DNA of 42,559 nucleotides from JANLYQ01 sp031365725 (GTDB lineage Bacteria > Actinomycetota > Actinomycetes > JACCUZ01). The notes under the pieces were generated by a model that did not search any database, had not been told where the DNA came from, and saw only the letters and a program-made list of their open reading frames with translations. Made by a program: the position numbers and the translations under genes. Of the stretch, positions 24,154 through 32,648 are shown one piece after another. Within the stretch, counting starts at the first letter, position 1, and every line of letters begins with the position of its first letter. The stretch covers positions 1 to 42,559 of the forward strand of contig JANLYQ010000061.1 in NCBI GenBank assembly GCA_031365725.1, read 5' to 3'.

Positions 24154-26745
24154 ATGCACGAACGGAGCGCGTCCAGCCCGCCGGGACTGAAGGTGGCCCT
24201 GCTCGCCGTGGGCATGTGTGTCGTCACCGCCGCCCTCTGGGTCAGCGGTCTGAGCGACGCGTGGCAGGCCGGCGCCGCCCCCTGGGCGATGAAAGTGCCC
24301 TGGTGGGTGCTGCTCCCGATGTTCGTCGCGGCCGAGGTGTTCGTCTTCCACCTGCAGTACCGACGTGAGGCACGGTCGGTGTCGGCGAGCGAGATCCCGC
24401 TCGTGCTCGGCCTGCAGCTGGCCGCGCCTCAGGTGCTGCTCGTCAGCCGTCTGATCAGCGGGCTGCTCGTGTTCGTGGTGCACCGCAGGCAGACGCCGCT
24501 GAAGGTGGCCTTCAACGTCGCTCTGCTGCTGGTGGACACGACGGCCGCCATCGCCGTCTTCGCCTTCGTCGCCGACGGCGCGCGCCCGCTGCTCGACGCC
24601 CGCGGCTGGGTGGCGTCGGTGGCCGCTGCCGTCGCGTCCTCGGCCGTCGATGCGCTCCTGCTCAGCCGGGTCATCTCCTGGTACGACCGCACCTTCGTCT
24701 GGCGGCGCGCCTGGTCCGATCTCTGGTTCGGCAGTCGTCTGGCGGCCTTGATCGCGACCGTGGGGGTCATCCCGGTGTTCGCCCTCGCCGTCGGTCCGGC
24801 TGCCGTCATACCACTGCTGGCGGCCGGGATCGTGCTGGTCCTCGGATTTCGCTCGTACGCCGGACTGGCGGACCGGCACACCAGCCTGTCGCGGCTGTAC
24901 CAGTTCAGCGAGGCTGTCACGGTGGCGCCCTCGACCGAGGCGGTGCTGCGGTCGGTGCTGCAGGAGTCACGCGAGCTGCTGCGCGCCGAGACGGCGTACC
25001 TCTTCCTGCCGTCCGAGGCCGGCGACGGCTTCACCCGCTGGTCCCTGCATCTGGACACGCCGGGCGATGCGGTGCTCTCGCCCAGTGAGCTCGCCACCGC
25101 CGCCCTGGTCGCACGAGTCTTCTCCGAGGGCCGCTCGGACGTGGTGCGGCCGCGGCCGATGGACGCCGGTCAGGTCTTCGGGACGCAGGTCAGGGAGGCG
25201 ATCCTGGCAGCACTGCGGATCGAGGGCTCGGTGGCTGCGGTACTCGCCGTCGCCGACCGGCTCGGTGAGGTACGCGGTTTCGAGCAGGCGGACTCACGCC
25301 TGCTGGAGACGGTCGCCAACCATGCTGCGGTGGCGCTGCAGAACGGGCACCTCATCGCCCGGCTGCGCCACGACGCCATGCATGACGAGCTCACCGGCCT
25401 GCCCAACCGCGCCATGTTCCACGAGATCGCCCAGGCGGCCGTCGAGCGGGCCGCCGATGATGGCCCGGGCGTGGCCGTCATGATCATGGATCTGGACGGC
25501 TTCAAGACGGTCAACGACACCCTCGGCCACCAGGTCGGCGACCAGCTGCTCATCGAGCTTGCGCACCGCCTGGCGGCGTCCGCCGTGTCCGCCCCGGTCG
25601 TGCTGGGACCCGGACGACGGGCCGCCGAGGTCACGGTGGCCCGGCTCGGCGGCGACGAGTTCGCGGTCCTTGCACTCGGAGTCTCGACCGACGCCGAGGC
25701 TCTCGCCGTCGCCCACCACCTGCTGGCCTGCATGGACCGGCCGGTGGTCGTCGACCAGCTGCGTCTCCCGCTGGCCGGCTCGCTCGGCATCGCCCTCGGT
25801 CCGCTCGACGGCTCGTCGGCCTCGACGCTGCTGCGCTGTGCCGACATCGCGATGTACGCCGCCAAGCAGTCGACCGGCGGTGCCCGGGTCTACGACGCCA
25901 GCCTCGTCACGGACCACGACCTGACCCTTCCGCTGGCGGCTGACCTGCGCGAGGCGATCGCGGCCGGCGAGGTCGGCATCGACGTGCAGCCCATCGTGTC
26001 GGTGCTCACCGGTGAGCTCGTATCGGTCGAGGCGCTCGTGCGCTGGACGCACCCTGAGCGCGGGCTGCTCCAGCCCGACACGTTCCTCGGCATCGCCGAG
26101 CGGGCGGGCCTGATCGGTCCGCTCACCGATGCCGTTCTGCACGACGCGCTCGTGATGAGCCGGCAGTGGACCGACGCCGGGCTCGATGTCAAGGTGTCGG
26201 TCAACATCTCGCCCCGGACGCTGAGTGACCCTGACCTGCCGCGTGCTGTGGTCGCGGCCCTCGAGCGGCACGGCGTCGCGGCCGACCGGCTCACCATCGA
26301 GATCACCGAGCACAGCGTCATCGCGGACCCCGACGGTGCGATCGCGATCCTCGAGGCGCTGCGCGCGATCGGCGTACGGCTCTCGGTCGACGACTTCGGC
26401 ACCGGCTATTCGTCCTTGACCTACCTGAGTCGGCTGCCCGTGCACCAGCTCAAGATCGACCGCAGCTTCGTCACCAACCTGCTGACCAACCAGCGCGACG
26501 AGGCCATCGTGCGCTCGATCCTCGACCTGGCCAAGAACCTCGACCTCGAGGTCGTCGCGGAAGGTGTCGAGGACCCTGCGGTGCTCGCCCGGCTCGGTGA
26601 GCTCGGCTGCGACCTGGTGCAGGGCTACTGGGTGGCGCGACCGATGCCCCCGGCCCGGCTGGCCGCCTGGCGCGAGGACCTGATGACGGCGCGTCCGTCG
26701 TTGCCTTCTCCTACCCCCTCGCGGGACGGCACCGTCACGGCGTGA
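24154..26745 (+). CDS. Membrane GAF-GGDEF-EAL cyclic-di-GMP protein
   Basis: An 863-residue bifunctional cyclic-di-GMP protein. Residues about 10-240 are membrane segments (MASE-like sensor), about 255-400 a GAF domain, about 410-580 GGDEF and about 595-845 EAL. The GGDEF motif is intact (ARLGGDEFAVLAL, about residue 498), as are the EAL motif (SVEALVRW, about 626) and DDFGTGYSSL, so both synthesis and breakdown are possible. ATG 24154 is preferred because AGAGGAGGTGGG lies just upstream; the ATG at 24124 would contain this site. The 3' end overlaps the convergent oxidoreductase gene by 11 bp. Confidence 0.93.
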   Translation: MHERSASSPPGLKVALLAVGMCVVTAALWVSGLSDAWQAGAAPWAMKVPWWVLLPMFVAAEVFVFHLQYRREARSVSASEIPLVLGLQLAAPQVLLVSRLISGLLVFVVHRRQTPLKVAFNVALLLVDTTAAIAVFAFVADGARPLLDARGWVASVAAAVASSAVDALLLSRVISWYDRTFVWRRAWSDLWFGSRLAALIATVGVIPVFALAVGPAAVIPLLAAGIVLVLGFRSYAGLADRHTSLSRLYQFSEAVTVAPSTEAVLRSVLQESRELLRAETAYLFLPSEAGDGFTRWSLHLDTPGDAVLSPSELATAALVARVFSEGRSDVVRPRPMDAGQVFGTQVREAILAALRIEGSVAAVLAVADRLGEVRGFEQADSRLLETVANHAAVALQNGHLIARLRHDAMHDELTGLPNRAMFHEIAQAAVERAADDGPGVAVMIMDLDGFKTVNDTLGHQVGDQLLIELAHRLAASAVSAPVVLGPGRRAAEVTVARLGGDEFAVLALGVSTDAEALAVAHHLLACMDRPVVVDQLRLPLAGSLGIALGPLDGSSASTLLRCADIAMYAAKQSTGGARVYDASLVTDHDLTLPLAADLREAIAAGEVGIDVQPIVSVLTGELVSVEALVRWTHPERGLLQPDTFLGIAERAGLIGPLTDAVLHDALVMSRQWTDAGLDVKVSVNISPRTLSDPDLPRAVVAALERHGVAADRLTIEITEHSVIADPDGAIAILEALRAIGVRLSVDDFGTGYSSLTYLSRLPVHQLKIDRSFVTNLLTNQRDEAIVRSILDLAKNLDLEVVAEGVEDPAVLARLGELGCDLVQGYWVARPMPPARLAAWREDLMTARPSLPSPTPSRDGTVTA

Positions 26746-27712
26746 GCAGCACCTTGCCGACGTGACTGCTGTCTTCGACGGCTTGGTGCGCGTCACCGGC
26801 CTGGGCCATCGGCAGCACCCGATCCACGATCGGGCGCACCCGGCCGGACTCGACCAGTGGCCAGACGTGCTCACGCACCGACGCGATGATCGCGCCCTTC
26901 TCCTCGGCTGGCCGCGCGCGAAGACCGGTCGAGAGCAGGGCCGCGCGCTTGCGCATCATCAGTCCGAGGTCGAGCTCGCCTCTCGTGCCGCCCTGCAGAC
27001 CGATCACCGCGATGCGACCGTTGACGGCCAACGCGTCGAGGTTGCGACCGAGGTAGGACGCGCCCATGTTGTCGAGCACCACGTCAGCACCCCTGCCGTT
27101 GCTTGCGGCGCGGACCTCCTCGACGAAGTCCTGCTCGCGATAGTTGATCAGCACGTCGGCGCCCAGCTCGCGACAGGCCTCGAGCTTGGCGGCGCTGCCC
27201 GCGGTCACCGCCACCCTCGCCCCCATCTGCCCGGCCAGCTGGATCGCCATCGTGCCGATGCCCGAGGACCCGCCGTGCACGAGCAGCAGCTCGCCCGGAC
27301 GCAGCCCGGCGAGCATGAAGACGTTGGACCACACCGTGCAGACGACCTCCGGCAGGGCAGCGGCGTCGACGAGGGAGACACCGGTCGGGACCGGCAGCAG
27401 CTGCGTGGCGGGGACGGCGACCTTCTCGGCGTACCCCCCGCCGGTCAGCAGCGCGGCGACCTCGTCGCCCACCGCCCACCCCTCGACGCCCTCACCCAGG
27501 GCAGCGACGTGGCCTGAGCACTCCAGACCGGGGTACGGCGATGCGCCGGGCGGCGGGTCGTAGTGCCCCTGCCGCTGCAGCAAGTCGGCCCGGTTGACGG
27601 CGCTCGCGGCCACCTCGATGAGCACCTCACCGGGCCCGGGCACGGGGTCGGGGACCTTCTGCCAGGCCAGCACCCCGGGTCCGCCGGGCTTCGTCACGAC
27701 GACTGCACGCAT
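26735..27712 (-). CDS. NAD(P)H quinone oxidoreductase (zeta-crystallin/PIG3 type)
   Basis: A 325-residue zinc-free medium-chain dehydrogenase/reductase. It opens with MRAVVVTKPGGPGVL, has NRADLLQRQGHYDPPPG as in PIG3-type quinone oxidoreductases, and a Rossmann nucleotide-binding segment HGGSSGIGTMAIQLAGQMGA (about 143-162). It probably reduces quinones with NADPH. The start is the ATG at 27712, where homology begins. It is divergent from the conservon with a 133-bp gap, and convergent and overlapping with the GGDEF-EAL gene. Confidence 0.9.
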   Translation of the reverse strand: MRAVVVTKPGGPGVLAWQKVPDPVPGPGEVLIEVAASAVNRADLLQRQGHYDPPPGASPYPGLECSGHVAALGEGVEGWAVGDEVAALLTGGGYAEKVAVPATQLLPVPTGVSLVDAAALPEVVCTVWSNVFMLAGLRPGELLLVHGGSSGIGTMAIQLAGQMGARVAVTAGSAAKLEACRELGADVLINYREQDFVEEVRAASNGRGADVVLDNMGASYLGRNLDALAVNGRIAVIGLQGGTRGELDLGLMMRKRAALLSTGLRARPAEEKGAIIASVREHVWPLVESGRVRPIVDRVLPMAQAGDAHQAVEDSSHVGKVLLTP

Positions 27713-27845
27713 GACCGCCACCTTAGGCACCCGGCCGGAGCACGTCGGAGAGACCTGCGCCTGCAGTCTCAAGGACAGGTGGAGGTCGGCCGAAGACCAG
27801 GTTGTCGGGCCAGAACACCCATATCGCCCTGCTGGAGGTTTCGCC

Positions 27846-30800
27846 GTGCTGCGTGATGCAGGAGTGCGCACCAAGCTGCTCGCTGTTCTTGCGCTGCCCA
27901 TGGCGCTGCTCGTCGTGGTCACCGCGCTGCTCGTCAGCGCCCAGGTCGCCGAAGCGCGCCGGGCCGGCCAGGTCAAGGACCTCACCGATGTCGCCGTCCA
28001 GGTCGACCGGGTGGTGCACAGCCTCCAGGTCGAACGCAGCGCCACGTTGCGCTATCTGCTCGACCAGACCACCGCCAACAACTCGGCGATGGCAGCCGAG
28101 CGGCACTACACCGACCGGCAGGTGCGCAGTCTCGACGAGGTCGTCGCGGCATCACCGGTCGACCAGATGCCCGACGCGGTCTCCCGCGCCGTCACCCGTT
28201 CGCGCGCTGCACACGCCTCGCTGACGACCGGTCGTGCGTCGGTCGACGCCGGACGGTACTTCGCCACCGAGAGCGACGTGTTCTACACCGGCGTCATCCG
28301 CACCGACCTCGACCTGCCCGCTGTCCTTGCCGTGTCGGGCACCACCGAGCTCGCGCAGTCGCTGCTCGCCTACGGCGCCGCCTCCAGCGCGATCGAGTAC
28401 GCCGCCCACGAGCGCGACATCGTCGAGATCGCACTTCTGCAGGGGTCGATCACCGAGCCCGGCTATGCGCAGGCGGCCGCTCTGGTCGCCCAGCAGCGTC
28501 AGGCCCTGCAGGACTTCACCCGGCAGGCACCGACAGCCGATGCCCGCCGACTCTCCGACGCACTCGCGAAGTCCGACGTCGCCACGCTCGACCAGGTGCG
28601 TCGCGCGCTACCTGACCTGCTCACCGGCAAGGCCCCGGCGGTCGGTCGTTCGGTCGAGTGGGTGAGTGCTGCCAACTCACGGGTCGCCCCGATGACGGTC
28701 GCCGAGACCAGCGTCGTCGGCGGCATCGCAACCGCTGCCGACCTCAGCCGCAACGGCCAGGAGCGCCGCGCGCTGTCGCTGGCTCTTGCTGCGGCACTGG
28801 GCCTGATCCTGGCGCTGCTGCTGGCGATCGGGCTGGCTCGCCGCATCACCCGACCGCTGCGTCGACTCACTCTGGCCGCCGGCCAGATCGGGGACGAGCT
28901 GCCGCACATGGTCGAGCGGATGCAGACCGTGGGCGACGGCCCCGGTGTCGTCGTCGAACCGATCCCGGTGGAGTCCGGTGACGAGATCGGCCGACTGGCC
29001 GTTGCCTTCAACACCGTCAACGAGGTCACCGTCGAGGTGGCCCGTCAACAGGCCGCGCTGCGCGCGAGCATCGCCGAGATGTTCGTCAACGTCGCGCGTC
29101 GCAACCAGGTGCTGCTCGGTCGTCAGCTCTCGCAGCTGGACCGGATGGAGTCCCGCGAGGAGGACCCCGACGTCCTCGCCAAGCTGTTCACCCTCGACCA
29201 CCTCGCCACCCGCATGCGCCGCAACGCCGAGAGCCTGCTGGTGCTCGCCGGCATCGACTCGACCCGCCGTCTGCGTCAGGCCATGCCGATCTCCGACGTC
29301 ATCCGTACCGCCGTCGGGGAGATCGAGTCCTTCGACCGCATCGACCTGTCGATGACCGAGGACCCTGACGTCTCCGGCCGGCATGCGCTGACCGTCGCGC
29401 ACCTGCTCGCCGAGCTGCTCGAGAACGCCACGCACTTCTCCAACCCCGACACCCGCGTCGTCGTGTCCTCGTCGGTTACCGGTCACGGTGTCGACCTCAC
29501 CGTCACCGACTACGGCCTGGGCATGTCGGAGGAGGACATCGACACCGCCAACGACGCGATCGCGCACCCGCCGGTCGCGGAGATCGCCGTGTCGCAGCGG
29601 CTAGGCCTGTTCGTGGTCGGCCGGCTTGCCGCCCGCCTCGGTGCCAGCGTCGTGCTGCGCCGTGGTCGTGCGGCCGGCACCGTCGTCACCGTTACGTTGC
29701 CGGTCACCGTGTTCGAGGGACTGGCTGCTGCCGGCCTCGGCTACGACACCAGCTATGACGCGGTGAACGCCGATGAGTCTGCGGTCGAGGTGGTCGAGGT
29801 GGTCGAGGACGTGTCGGTCGAGTCGGCAGCCAAGGTCGTCCAGGCGCCGGCGTCGGACCTGGTCGTCATGACGTCACCCGAGCCTGAGCCCGCCGCGGTT
29901 CCTGAGCCGGTCGCCGCTGTGGAGCCGGAGCACGTCGCGGTCGTGGAGCCGGAGCCCGTGACCGTTGCCGAACCGGAGCCGGTCGCCGCTGTGGAGCCCG
30001 AGCCCGTTGCGGTCGTGGAGCCGGAGCCGGTGGCCGTTGTCGAACGGGAGCCGGTGGCGATCGAGCCCGAGACTGAGCACTTCGCTCCGATGTCGAACGT
30101 TCCCGCCATGACGATCCTGCCGACGCTGCCGCAGCGCAGCTCTGGCCGTTTCGGTCGGCACCGCGCTGCCGACGCCGAGGTGCTGCCGCCGGTCCCGACT
30201 TCCGAGCACGCCGAGCACGCCGAGCACGCCGAGCACGCCGAGCACGCCGAGCACGCCGAGCACGCCGAGCACCTTGACCAGGTTGAGCACGCCGTCGCCC
30301 CGGTGGCCGAGACACCCGCCGTCTGGCCCATCGCCAGCGATCCGGCCGTCACTGCCTCTGCCACGCCTGCGGAGCCGGTCGCCGTGAAGCCCTTCGTTTT
30401 CGAGCCGGTCGCCTTTGCGCCTACGGCCGAGCCGGCCGCAGCGACTGTTTCTGCTGACCCGGTCGTTGACGAGAATCTGCCGCCGATCGTGGCCGACGCC
30501 TTCACTCCGCCCGTCGCCCCGGTGCCGACCTTCGTCGAGGCGCCGGCGGCACTGCCGGTCCGTCGCGAGACGGCTGAGCCCGCGGCGTATGCGCCGGTGT
30601 TCGAGCTCTCACCCGCCCCGGTGCTCGCGGGCGACGCGATCGACGAGCCGATGGCCGGACAGCTGGCGAGACGGACCCGCAAGGACCCGTCGAGCACCGA
30701 GGTTGCACCGGTCGAGCCGACGCCGACACCCACGCGGGTGCGCTCGCCGCAGGAGGTGCGCGCGCGACTGTCCGGCTTCCGGGCCGGGGTCGTGCGGGCC

Positions 30801-30866
30801 CGCGACGCGGCCGAGAGCGTCGACGACAGCGCCGATGCCACCCTCACCGACTCCCCGACCAGCTGA
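27846..30866 (+). CDS. cvnA: Conservon sensor kinase-like protein CvnA
   Basis: A 1006-residue membrane histidine-kinase-like protein, first member of the conservon that couples to a Ras-like GTPase. Residues about 10-31 and 309-331 are membrane helices flanking a NIT (nitrate/nitrite sensing) domain. HAMP follows (about 332-400), then a conserved helical segment with FVNVARRNQVLLGRQL and LDHLATRMRRNAESLLVLAG, and a HATPase domain (about 510-620) with N-box LLENATHFSNPDT and DYGLGM. The tail (625-1006) is acidic and Pro-rich with EPEPVAVV repeats and seven EHA triplets. The GTG at 27846 has GGAGG 7 nt upstream. Autokinase activity is not established for this class. Confidence 0.92.
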   Translation: MLRDAGVRTKLLAVLALPMALLVVVTALLVSAQVAEARRAGQVKDLTDVAVQVDRVVHSLQVERSATLRYLLDQTTANNSAMAAERHYTDRQVRSLDEVVAASPVDQMPDAVSRAVTRSRAAHASLTTGRASVDAGRYFATESDVFYTGVIRTDLDLPAVLAVSGTTELAQSLLAYGAASSAIEYAAHERDIVEIALLQGSITEPGYAQAAALVAQQRQALQDFTRQAPTADARRLSDALAKSDVATLDQVRRALPDLLTGKAPAVGRSVEWVSAANSRVAPMTVAETSVVGGIATAADLSRNGQERRALSLALAAALGLILALLLAIGLARRITRPLRRLTLAAGQIGDELPHMVERMQTVGDGPGVVVEPIPVESGDEIGRLAVAFNTVNEVTVEVARQQAALRASIAEMFVNVARRNQVLLGRQLSQLDRMESREEDPDVLAKLFTLDHLATRMRRNAESLLVLAGIDSTRRLRQAMPISDVIRTAVGEIESFDRIDLSMTEDPDVSGRHALTVAHLLAELLENATHFSNPDTRVVVSSSVTGHGVDLTVTDYGLGMSEEDIDTANDAIAHPPVAEIAVSQRLGLFVVGRLAARLGASVVLRRGRAAGTVVTVTLPVTVFEGLAAAGLGYDTSYDAVNADESAVEVVEVVEDVSVESAAKVVQAPASDLVVMTSPEPEPAAVPEPVAAVEPEHVAVVEPEPVTVAEPEPVAAVEPEPVAVVEPEPVAVVEREPVAIEPETEHFAPMSNVPAMTILPTLPQRSSGRFGRHRAADAEVLPPVPTSEHAEHAEHAEHAEHAEHAEHAEHLDQVEHAVAPVAETPAVWPIASDPAVTASATPAEPVAVKPFVFEPVAFAPTAEPAAATVSADPVVDENLPPIVADAFTPPVAPVPTFVEAPAALPVRRETAEPAAYAPVFELSPAPVLAGDAIDEPMAGQLARRTRKDPSSTEVAPVEPTPTPTRVRSPQEVRARLSGFRAGVVRARDAAESVDDSADATLTDSPTS
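30204..30266 (+). repeat. Seven perfect 9-bp repeats in cvnA
   Basis: GAGCACGCC occurs seven times in a row, encoding (Glu-His-Ala)7, in the disordered tail of CvnA. The units are identical at the DNA level, suggesting recent slippage expansion; unit changes keep the frame. The run creates a local histidine-rich patch that might bind metal (inference). Confidence 0.95.
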
Positions 30867-30891
30867 CTGCCGAGACGAAGGACGTGCTCCC

Positions 30892-31347
30892 GTGACCACC
30901 CTCAGCACTGAGGCGGCCAACTTCAGCTGGCTGCTCGGCAACTTCGTCAAGAACGTGCCCGGTGTGCAGCACACGCTCGTCGTGTCCGCGGACGGTTTGC
31001 TGATGGCGATGTCGGACAATCTCGACCGCACCCAGGGCGACCAGCTCTCGGCCATCGTGTCGGGGCTGTCGTCGCTGACCCGTGGTGCCGCGCGGCAGCT
31101 GCGCGCCGGCACCGTGCGCCAGTTGATCGTCGAGATGGACGAGCTGTTCCTCTTCACCACCAGCATCAGCGACGGGTCGGTGCTCGCCGTCGCCGCCGAC
31201 GCCACCTGTGACGTCGGACTGGTGGGCTACGAGATGACTCTCCTGGTCAGCCGCGCCGAGGCGACCATGACCCCGCAGCTGGTGAGCGAGATGCGCTCGC
31301 GGCTGTCGGTCGCTGGCGTGCCGCGACCGGTGGGCGCGGAGGGGTGA
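30892..31347 (+). CDS. cvnB: Conservon roadblock/LC7 protein CvnB
   Basis: A 151-residue roadblock/LC7-domain protein, usually a regulator of the partner small GTPase. The N-terminal part NFSWLLGNFVKNVPGVQHTLVVSADGLLMA and DQLSAIVSGLSSLTRGAA are typical of conservon roadblock proteins. It is predicted cytoplasmic. The GTG start at 30892 follows GAAGGA. It lies 25 bp after cvnA and 1 bp before cvnC. Confidence 0.92.
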   Translation: MTTLSTEAANFSWLLGNFVKNVPGVQHTLVVSADGLLMAMSDNLDRTQGDQLSAIVSGLSSLTRGAARQLRAGTVRQLIVEMDELFLFTTSISDGSVLAVAADATCDVGLVGYEMTLLVSRAEATMTPQLVSEMRSRLSVAGVPRPVGAEG

Positions 31348-31348
31348 C

Positions 31349-31804
31349 ATGACGAGCGACCACGATCCTCGCGCATCTGGTTCTGGCGCGCATGATTCTC
31401 GCGCATCTGGTTCTCGCGCGCATGATCTGTACGACGACGACGAGTACGCCGACGACGTCGAGCAGGCTCGCGTGGTGCGGCCCTACGCCCTGACCAAGGG
31501 CCGCACCCACACCGGTCGCTCCGCGCTGCCGTTGGAGGCGTTGGTGCGCGGTGTCGCCTCGGGTCGTGACGCCGCGACGACGCCTGAACGCCGCCGGATC
31601 CTCGAGCTGAGCGTCGCCTCGATCCTGTCCGTCGCCGAGCTGTCGGCCCACCTGTCCCTGCCGCTGGGCGTCGTACGCGTCCTTGTTGCCGACCTCGCCG
31701 ACGACGGTCTCGTCGTCGTGCACACCGGATCGACCACTGCTGCACCACCTGCCACCAACCTCAAGGTCCTGGAGAGTGTTCTCAATGGCATTTCCTCGCT
31801 CTGA
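31349..31804 (+). CDS. cvnC: Conservon DUF742 protein CvnC
   Basis: A 151-residue DUF742 protein. The conserved part (about residues 43-150) includes VVRPYALTKGRTH, then SVAELSAHLSLPLGVVRVLVADLADDGLV, which looks like a winged helix, and the C-terminal LKVLESVLNGI typical of the family. The N-terminal 40 residues are a variable region made of two copies of RASGSxAHD, encoded by a tandem 30-bp repeat. The ATG is 1 bp after the cvnB stop. The last 20 bp overlap cvnD. Confidence 0.92.
   Translation: MTSDHDPRASGSGAHDSRASGSRAHDLYDDDEYADDVEQARVVRPYALTKGRTHTGRSALPLEALVRGVASGRDAATTPERRRILELSVASILSVAELSAHLSLPLGVVRVLVADLADDGLVVVHTGSTTAAPPATNLKVLESVLNGISSL
31369..31428 (+). repeat. Two 30-bp tandem repeats at the start of cvnC
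   Basis: Units 31369-31398 and 31399-31428 match at 27 of 30 positions and encode the decapeptides RASGSGAHDS and RASGSRAHDL. It is an in-frame duplication in the variable N-terminus of CvnC. Confidence 0.9.
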
Positions 31805-32411
31805 CGTGGCGGCGCACCTGGGTGCGCCCGCCCAGCAGGTGCCCGGGACCGAGCCGGCGACCGCACCCATCACGGTCAAGATCGTGGTGGCGGGCGGCTT
31901 CGCGGTCGGCAAGACGACGTTCATCGGGTCGATCAGCGACATCGAGCCGCTGTCGACCGAGGCCGCGATGACCGAGCACTCGCTCGGCGTCGACTACGCG
32001 GGAGGCGTGTCCGACCGCAAGACCTCGACGACGGTCGCGATGGACTTCGGTCGCATCGCGCTGCCGGGCGACCTGTGGCTCTACCTGTTCGGCACGCCCG
32101 GTCAGGACCGCTTCCACTTCATGTGGGACGACCTGGTGACCGGCGCGATCGGCGCCATCGTGCTGGTCGACACCGAGCGGCTCGATCAGTGCTTCGACGC
32201 GGTCGACTACTTCGAGGCCCGGCAGATCCCCTTCGTCCTGGCGGTCAACTGCTTTGACGGTGTCGCCAAGCACGACATCGCCTCGGTGCGCGAGGCACTC
32301 GCCGTGCGCCCCGAGACCCCGGTCTTCTACACCGACGCCCGCAACCGCGCCGCCACCAAGCAGGCACTGATCACCCTGGTCACCCTCGCCATGGCGCGCA
32401 TGCAGTCCTGA
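31785..32411 (+). CDS. cvnD: Conservon Ras-like GTPase CvnD
   Basis: A 208-residue GTP-binding protein of the conservon/MglA-related class. The P-loop is VAGGFAVGKTTFIGS (about residues 36-50), the Walker B/switch II equivalent YLFGTPGQDRF (about 97-107) and the base-recognition motif NCFD (about 149-152) replaces canonical NKxD, as is usual in this group. It probably signals downstream of CvnA with CvnB as regulator. It overlaps cvnC by 20 bp. No conservon cytochrome P450 follows; the next gene is an MpaB-type oxygenase after a palindromic repeat. Confidence 0.92.
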   Translation: MAFPRSDVAAHLGAPAQQVPGTEPATAPITVKIVVAGGFAVGKTTFIGSISDIEPLSTEAAMTEHSLGVDYAGGVSDRKTSTTVAMDFGRIALPGDLWLYLFGTPGQDRFHFMWDDLVTGAIGAIVLVDTERLDQCFDAVDYFEARQIPFVLAVNCFDGVAKHDIASVREALAVRPETPVFYTDARNRAATKQALITLVTLAMARMQS

Positions 32412-32430
32412 GACCGCGTGCCCTGCTCTG

Positions 32431-32514
32431 TTGACCACGTGAGGTAGGTGAACAGTCGCCTCAACAGGCACAGACGCCTGTTGTCGCAGTGGTTGGCCTA
32501 CCTCGCGTGGTCAA
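32431..32514 (+). repeat. Palindromic repeat family A, copy 2
   Basis: An 84-bp near-palindrome. The outer arms are TTGACCACGTGAGGTAGG (32431-32448) and CCTACCTCGCGTGGTCAA (32497-32514). The inner stem CAACAGGC (32462-32469) pairs with GCCTGTTG (32476-32483) around a 6-nt loop. Read in the cvnD direction it matches copy 1 read in the larC direction. It starts 19 bp after the cvnD stop codon and may terminate the conservon transcript. Confidence 0.85.
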
Positions 32515-32558
32515 TTGCGGCGCACCCTGCGTCTGATCGGGGCGCGGCGGGAGAAGAA

Positions 32559-32608
32559 CTCGGCGTACGTCGGCAGCCGAGGCTCTCGGCGTACGCCGAC
32601 AGCCGAGG
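32559..32608. promoter_or_regulatory. Tandem 26-bp-phased palindromic sites before the MpaB gene
   Basis: Two near-identical 24-bp sequences begin CTCGGCGTACG at 32559 and 32585. Each has CTCGGC/GCCGAG ends, and the second contains TCGGCGTACGCCGA, a perfect 14-bp palindrome. Period is 26 bp. They lie 40-90 bp upstream of the GTG at 32649 and look like tandem operators for a dimeric regulator, although a small local duplication is also possible. Confidence 0.5.
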
Positions 32609-32648
32609 CACCTCGCACCTCGCTGGCTCACCTCCGGAGGTCCCACCC

